Assembly: GCA_017631215.1 (NCBI GenBank)
Contig: JAGBTR010000195.1
Location: 1 to 8,825, forward strand
DNA from: Clostridia bacterium
Lineage (GTDB): Bacteria > Bacillota > Clostridia > Oscillospirales > CAG-272
DNA: 8,825 nt
Reading direction: 5' to 3'
Made by a program: the position numbers and the translations under genes. Below, piece after piece: positions 6,328-8,825 of the stretch. Positions within the stretch are counted from its first letter, which is position 1, and each line of letters starts with the position of its first letter. The notes under the pieces are model-generated. The model had not been told where the DNA came from. It saw only the letters and a list, made by a program, of their open reading frames with translations, and did no database searches.

Positions 6328-7254
6328 ATGAGCACAACCGTGTTTTCCGAAAATATGAAACGATTCCGAGCGGCAAAGGGCTACACGCAGGAATACGTTG
6401 CCGAGAAGCTTTGTGTCAGCTCGCAAGCGGTGTCACGTTGGGAATGCGGCAACACCTTGCCCGACGTACTGTTGCTTCCCGAAATTGCCGAGCTTTACGG
6501 TGTTCTGGTGGACGATCTTTTCAAAAAGCAGTCCGTGGCTTATGACAATTACGCACAACGGCTATCTGCGCTTTACGAGATCAGCCACGACCCCGAGGAT
6601 TTTTTCAGATGCCGTCAGGAATACCAAAAAATGATAAAAACGGGCGAACTATCGCAGTATGACAAATGGGACTACGGATGGATCCATAAAGCAATGATGT
6701 ACTTTTGCAAGGAAGAGGCGCTGAAATGGTTCGATGCGGCTTTGGCGGATGATTCGGATAAAAGCGCTCTGCCGTACAGACGAGCCGCATCTATGAAGCA
6801 GGAAATGCTGTTTTCCTTTGGAAAAGGCGACGAGCTCCTGGCAGAGCTCCAGCACAAGATGGACAGCGCGCAGGGGCAGCTTGACGAGCGGGAATGGTAT
6901 CTATTGATCGAAGCATACGAGCGCGCTCATCAATATGAAAAGGCACTTTCCGTTTGTACAGAGGCGTTACAAAGGTATCCAGACAATTGGGAATTGTGCT
7001 TGAGCAAGGGAGATATCTACTATTATATGGAGCAATATGACGAGGCGATCTCGTGGTTTGAGCGGGCAGGAGAGATAGGGACCTGTTTTTGCGATGAAAA
7101 GTATCAGATCGCTTTGTGCTATCAAAAGCTCGGGGAATTCAAAAAGGCATATCAGATCTATTTGGAAATCGCGGATATCCACCGCAAGAACGGCTATGAC
7201 GTAGAGGCCGAGCAGGCCTTGGGGTATGCAAAGGAGATCGAAGACAAGCTATAA
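6328..7254 (+). CDS. XRE-family helix-turn-helix regulator with C-terminal TPR repeats
   Basis: This 308-residue protein begins with a Cro/CI-type DNA-binding domain (about 6-66); YTQEYVAEKLCVSSQAVSRWE (19-39) contains both helices of the HTH. A helical middle region (about 72-180) with many aromatic and acidic residues follows. Residues about 187-288 form roughly three TPR-like helix pairs (KALSVCTEALQRYPDN, then EAISWFERA, then KAYQIYLEIA). This plan is shared by stand-alone XRE-TPR regulators and by peptide-responsive RRNPP-type regulators. I found no small peptide gene beside it, so ligand sensing is unproven. Eight cysteines are scattered through it (29, 40, 95, 127, 210, 224, 253, 255), plus C264. 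The ATG at 6328 has AAAAAGGAG 8 bases upstream. It has its own promoter, palindrome and terminator, and a lower GC content than glk or the metal ATPase gene. Confidence 0.9.
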   Translation: MSTTVFSENMKRFRAAKGYTQEYVAEKLCVSSQAVSRWECGNTLPDVLLLPEIAELYGVLVDDLFKKQSVAYDNYAQRLSALYEISHDPEDFFRCRQEYQKMIKTGELSQYDKWDYGWIHKAMMYFCKEEALKWFDAALADDSDKSALPYRRAASMKQEMLFSFGKGDELLAELQHKMDSAQGQLDEREWYLLIEAYERAHQYEKALSVCTEALQRYPDNWELCLSKGDIYYYMEQYDEAISWFERAGEIGTCFCDEKYQIALCYQKLGEFKKAYQIYLEIADIHRKNGYDVEAEQALGYAKEIEDKL

Positions 7255-7264
7255 CGCAAGAAAA

Positions 7265-7295
7265 AGGACAGAGACTCTTCTCTGTCCTCTTTTTT
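7265..7295 (+). terminator. Intrinsic terminator of the XRE-TPR gene
   Basis: AGGACAGAGA (7265-7274) pairs perfectly with TCTCTGTCCT (7279-7288) around a CTCT loop, and six T residues follow (7290-7295). It starts 11 bases after the stop codon. On the minus strand an A-rich plus-strand flank gives CTTTTTCTTG after the stem, so it may also stop transcripts arriving from the metal ATPase side. Confidence 0.92.
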
Positions 7296-7424
7296 GTCGG
7301 GTGGAGTATCGCCAGCCATGGTGTTTATATCGGCGGCAGCAAGCCACCGCCCTACCATATTTGCGGAAAGTTTTTGGGAATTCAAAACCCTTTTTCCAAA
7401 AAGTTTTTTTGCCGCCGGAGGCAT
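7296..7424. other. Intergenic region between convergent genes, no gene seen
   Basis: No open frame with a ribosome binding site fits here. The stretch contains a short GC-rich inverted repeat (GGCGG 7332-7336, CCGCC 7347-7351), two copies of AAAGTTTTT (7368-7376 and 7400-7408), an A/T hairpin at 7390-7403, and a near-palindrome GCCGCCGGAGGC (7411-7422) just past the stop codon of the ATPase. Confidence 0.6.
7383..7410. terminator. Weak A/T-rich hairpin with T-run, possible terminator of the metal ATPase gene
   Basis: CTTTTTCCAAAAAG (7390-7403) can fold on itself and is followed on the plus strand by seven T residues (7404-7410). On the minus strand, the direction of the ATPase gene, it is preceded by seven A residues and followed by GGTTTTG, which could pair with the preceding A-run to lengthen the stem. 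The stem is A/T-rich and short, so the call is tentative. Confidence 0.35.
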
Positions 7425-8825
7425 TTATCTGAGCGTCCTCATCGCATTCAAAATAGCAATCACCGCCACGCCGACGTCGGCAAAGACGGCTGCCCACATT
7501 CCTGCCAAGCCGAGCGCGCCGAGAAGGAGAACAAGTCCCTTGACGCCGAGGGCGAAGGCAATATTCTGTCGGACGATGCGAGAAGTGCGACGCGAGATGC
7601 TCATCGCCGCAGCGATGCCCGCCAAACGGTCATCCATCAGCACGACGTCGGCGGCCTCGATGGCGGCGTCCGAGCCCAGCGCGCCCATCGCGATGCCCAC
7701 GTCGGCACGCGAGAGGACGGGGGCGTCGTTGATGCCGTCGCCCACAAAGGCAAGCTTGCCACGCGGCGAGCGGGCGCGCCCCTCCTCGATCAGCGCCTCG
7801 AGGCGGTTGACCTTGTCGTCGGGCAGGCACTCGGCGGCGTAGCCATCCAGCCCAAGCGCGGCGGCGACCTCGGCGGCCACTGCGGTGCGGTCGCCCGTCA
7901 GCATCACGATGCGCTTGACACCTGCGCGCCGCAGCTCGGCAAGGGCGGTCTTGGCGTCGGGCTTGATCTCGTCCTTGACGGTCAGATGTCCCATCAGCAC
8001 GCCGTCACGCGCCACAAAGACCACGCTACCCGCGAGGGTGTGGGGTTGCTCGGTCGTTTCAACGCCCACACGCGCCATCAGAGCCACGTTGCCCACGGCA
8101 ACGGGGACGCCGTCAAGTCGGGCGCGGATACCCTCGCCCGCGACATTTTCGACCTCGCTCACGCGCGAAGGATCGGGGGTCTTGCCCCACGCACGCAGCA
8201 GTGAGAGCGCGATGGGATGCGAGGAGAATTGCTCGACCAGCGCGGCCGTCTCCAGCAGCGCCTCCTCGGTCACGCCCTCGGCGGGGGCAATCTCGGACAG
8301 ACGGAATGCGCCCTGCGTCAGCGTGCCCGTTTTGTCCAGCACGACAGTATCGCACGCGCCCAGCGCCTCGAGATAGTTCGATCCCTTAAACAAGATTCCC
8401 TTGCGCGACGCGCCGCCGATACCGCCAAAAAAGGAGAGCGGCACCGAAATGACCAGCGCGCAGGGGCAGGAGACGACGAGGAAGGTCAACGCGCGCTCGA
8501 TCCAGACCGCCCACTCGCCCGTAACGAGCGACGGAAGGACGGCGAGCAGCACAGCGGCTATGACGACGGCGGGGGTATAGATGCGGGCAAAGCGGGTGAT
8601 GAACGCCTCGGAGCGCGATTTGCGCTCGGCGCTGCTCTCGACCATTTCGAGAATGCGGGCAACGGTCGACTCGCCATACGGCTTGCTCACGCGCACGCGC
8701 AGCACGCCGTCGACGTTGATGCAGCCGCTGATGACGGCATCGCCTGCGGCGACCGCGCGCGGCATCGAGTCGCCCGTCAGCGCGGCGGTGTCCAACGTTG
8801 AGCGTCCCTCGACGACCTCACCGTC
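7425..8825 (-). CDS. cadA: Heavy-metal P1B-type ATPase, Zn/Cd/Pb exporter (partial, N-terminus off the right edge)
   Basis: The frame is open from the right edge to TAA at 7425-7427, giving 466 C-terminal residues. The N-terminal metal-binding domain and first membrane helices lie outside. Counting from the first visible residue, the actuator loop reads LTGDS (16-20). The metal-translocating Cys-Pro-Cys is at 120-122 in a membrane helix. The phosphorylated aspartate is D164 in DKTGTLT. The HP motif of the nucleotide domain is H203-P204, and GDGINDAP is at 362-369. The last two membrane helices carry K429 and D450 (FADVGVAV), the pairing seen in the P1B-2 Zn/Cd/Pb group (ZntA/CadA), not in copper pumps. 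It should export these metals from the cytoplasm at ATP cost. The actuator motif has Asp (D19) where TGE is usual. Any CadC/ArsR-type regulator would lie beyond the window. Confidence 0.93.
   Translation of the reverse strand, partial: DGEVVEGRSTLDTAALTGDSMPRAVAAGDAVISGCINVDGVLRVRVSKPYGESTVARILEMVESSAERKSRSEAFITRFARIYTPAVVIAAVLLAVLPSLVTGEWAVWIERALTFLVVSCPCALVISVPLSFFGGIGGASRKGILFKGSNYLEALGACDTVVLDKTGTLTQGAFRLSEIAPAEGVTEEALLETAALVEQFSSHPIALSLLRAWGKTPDPSRVSEVENVAGEGIRARLDGVPVAVGNVALMARVGVETTEQPHTLAGSVVFVARDGVLMGHLTVKDEIKPDAKTALAELRRAGVKRIVMLTGDRTAVAAEVAAALGLDGYAAECLPDDKVNRLEALIEEGRARSPRGKLAFVGDGINDAPVLSRADVGIAMGALGSDAAIEAADVVLMDDRLAGIAAAMSISRRTSRIVRQNIAFALGVKGLVLLLGALGLAGMWAAVFADVGVAVIAILNAMRTLR

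Noticed and set aside
7294..8204. Open frames on the plus strand crossing the convergent gap into the ATPase gene
   Set aside because: They start in the terminator region without a convincing ribosome binding site and continue as antisense shadows of the ATPase. I considered a peptide partner for the XRE-TPR regulator here (ATG at 7318) and found nothing to support it.
1..8825. tRNA, rRNA, CRISPR arrays, transposases and attachment sites
   Set aside because: I looked for regularly spaced repeats, cloverleaf-like segments and mobile-element proteins and saw none.

Overview
The window looks like chromosome from a fairly GC-rich Gram-positive bacterium of the Clostridia (Oscillospirales-like). 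This placement is inferred from four things: a YerC/YecD-type TrpR-like regulator, an ammonia-dependent AsnA, strong AAGGAG Shine-Dalgarno sequences ahead of nearly every gene, and clean sigma-A promoters with 17-base spacers. No rRNA, tRNA, transposase, phage gene or CRISPR array is visible. Most genes are housekeeping genes.

Layout from left to right. Bases 1-599 (+) hold the C-terminal part of a protein I do not recognise. A bidirectional terminator at 608-630 separates it from a leftward three-gene operon, yerC-like regulator > SAM methyltransferase > hslO (Hsp33), occupying 2707 down to 637. Two overlapping promoters drive the operon at about 2755-2806. A divergent sigma-A promoter at 2856-2884 drives a ROK-family glucokinase (2948-3910), whose leader carries a 14-base perfect palindrome. 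mutY follows (3972-5063) after a hairpin with a weak T-run, so it may be reached by read-through. Its stop codon lies inside the -35 box of a near-ideal promoter for asnA (5122-6129). After a strong terminator comes a lower-GC, self-contained unit: an XRE-type helix-turn-helix/TPR regulator (6328-7254) with its own promoter, a 12-base palindrome at the predicted transcription start, and its own terminator. The right end holds the C-terminal two thirds of a P1B-2 type (Zn/Cd/Pb) metal-exporting ATPase on the minus strand, running off the window.

Functional themes are stress and repair (Hsp33, MutY, metal efflux), central metabolism (glucose phosphorylation, asparagine synthesis) and two small DNA-binding regulators. 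I found no clear multi-gene system that looks undescribed. The points most worth a second look are the asnA promoter embedded in the mutY stop, the XRE-TPR unit with its start-site palindrome, a TGD in place of TGE in the metal ATPase, and an extra CxC pair in Hsp33.
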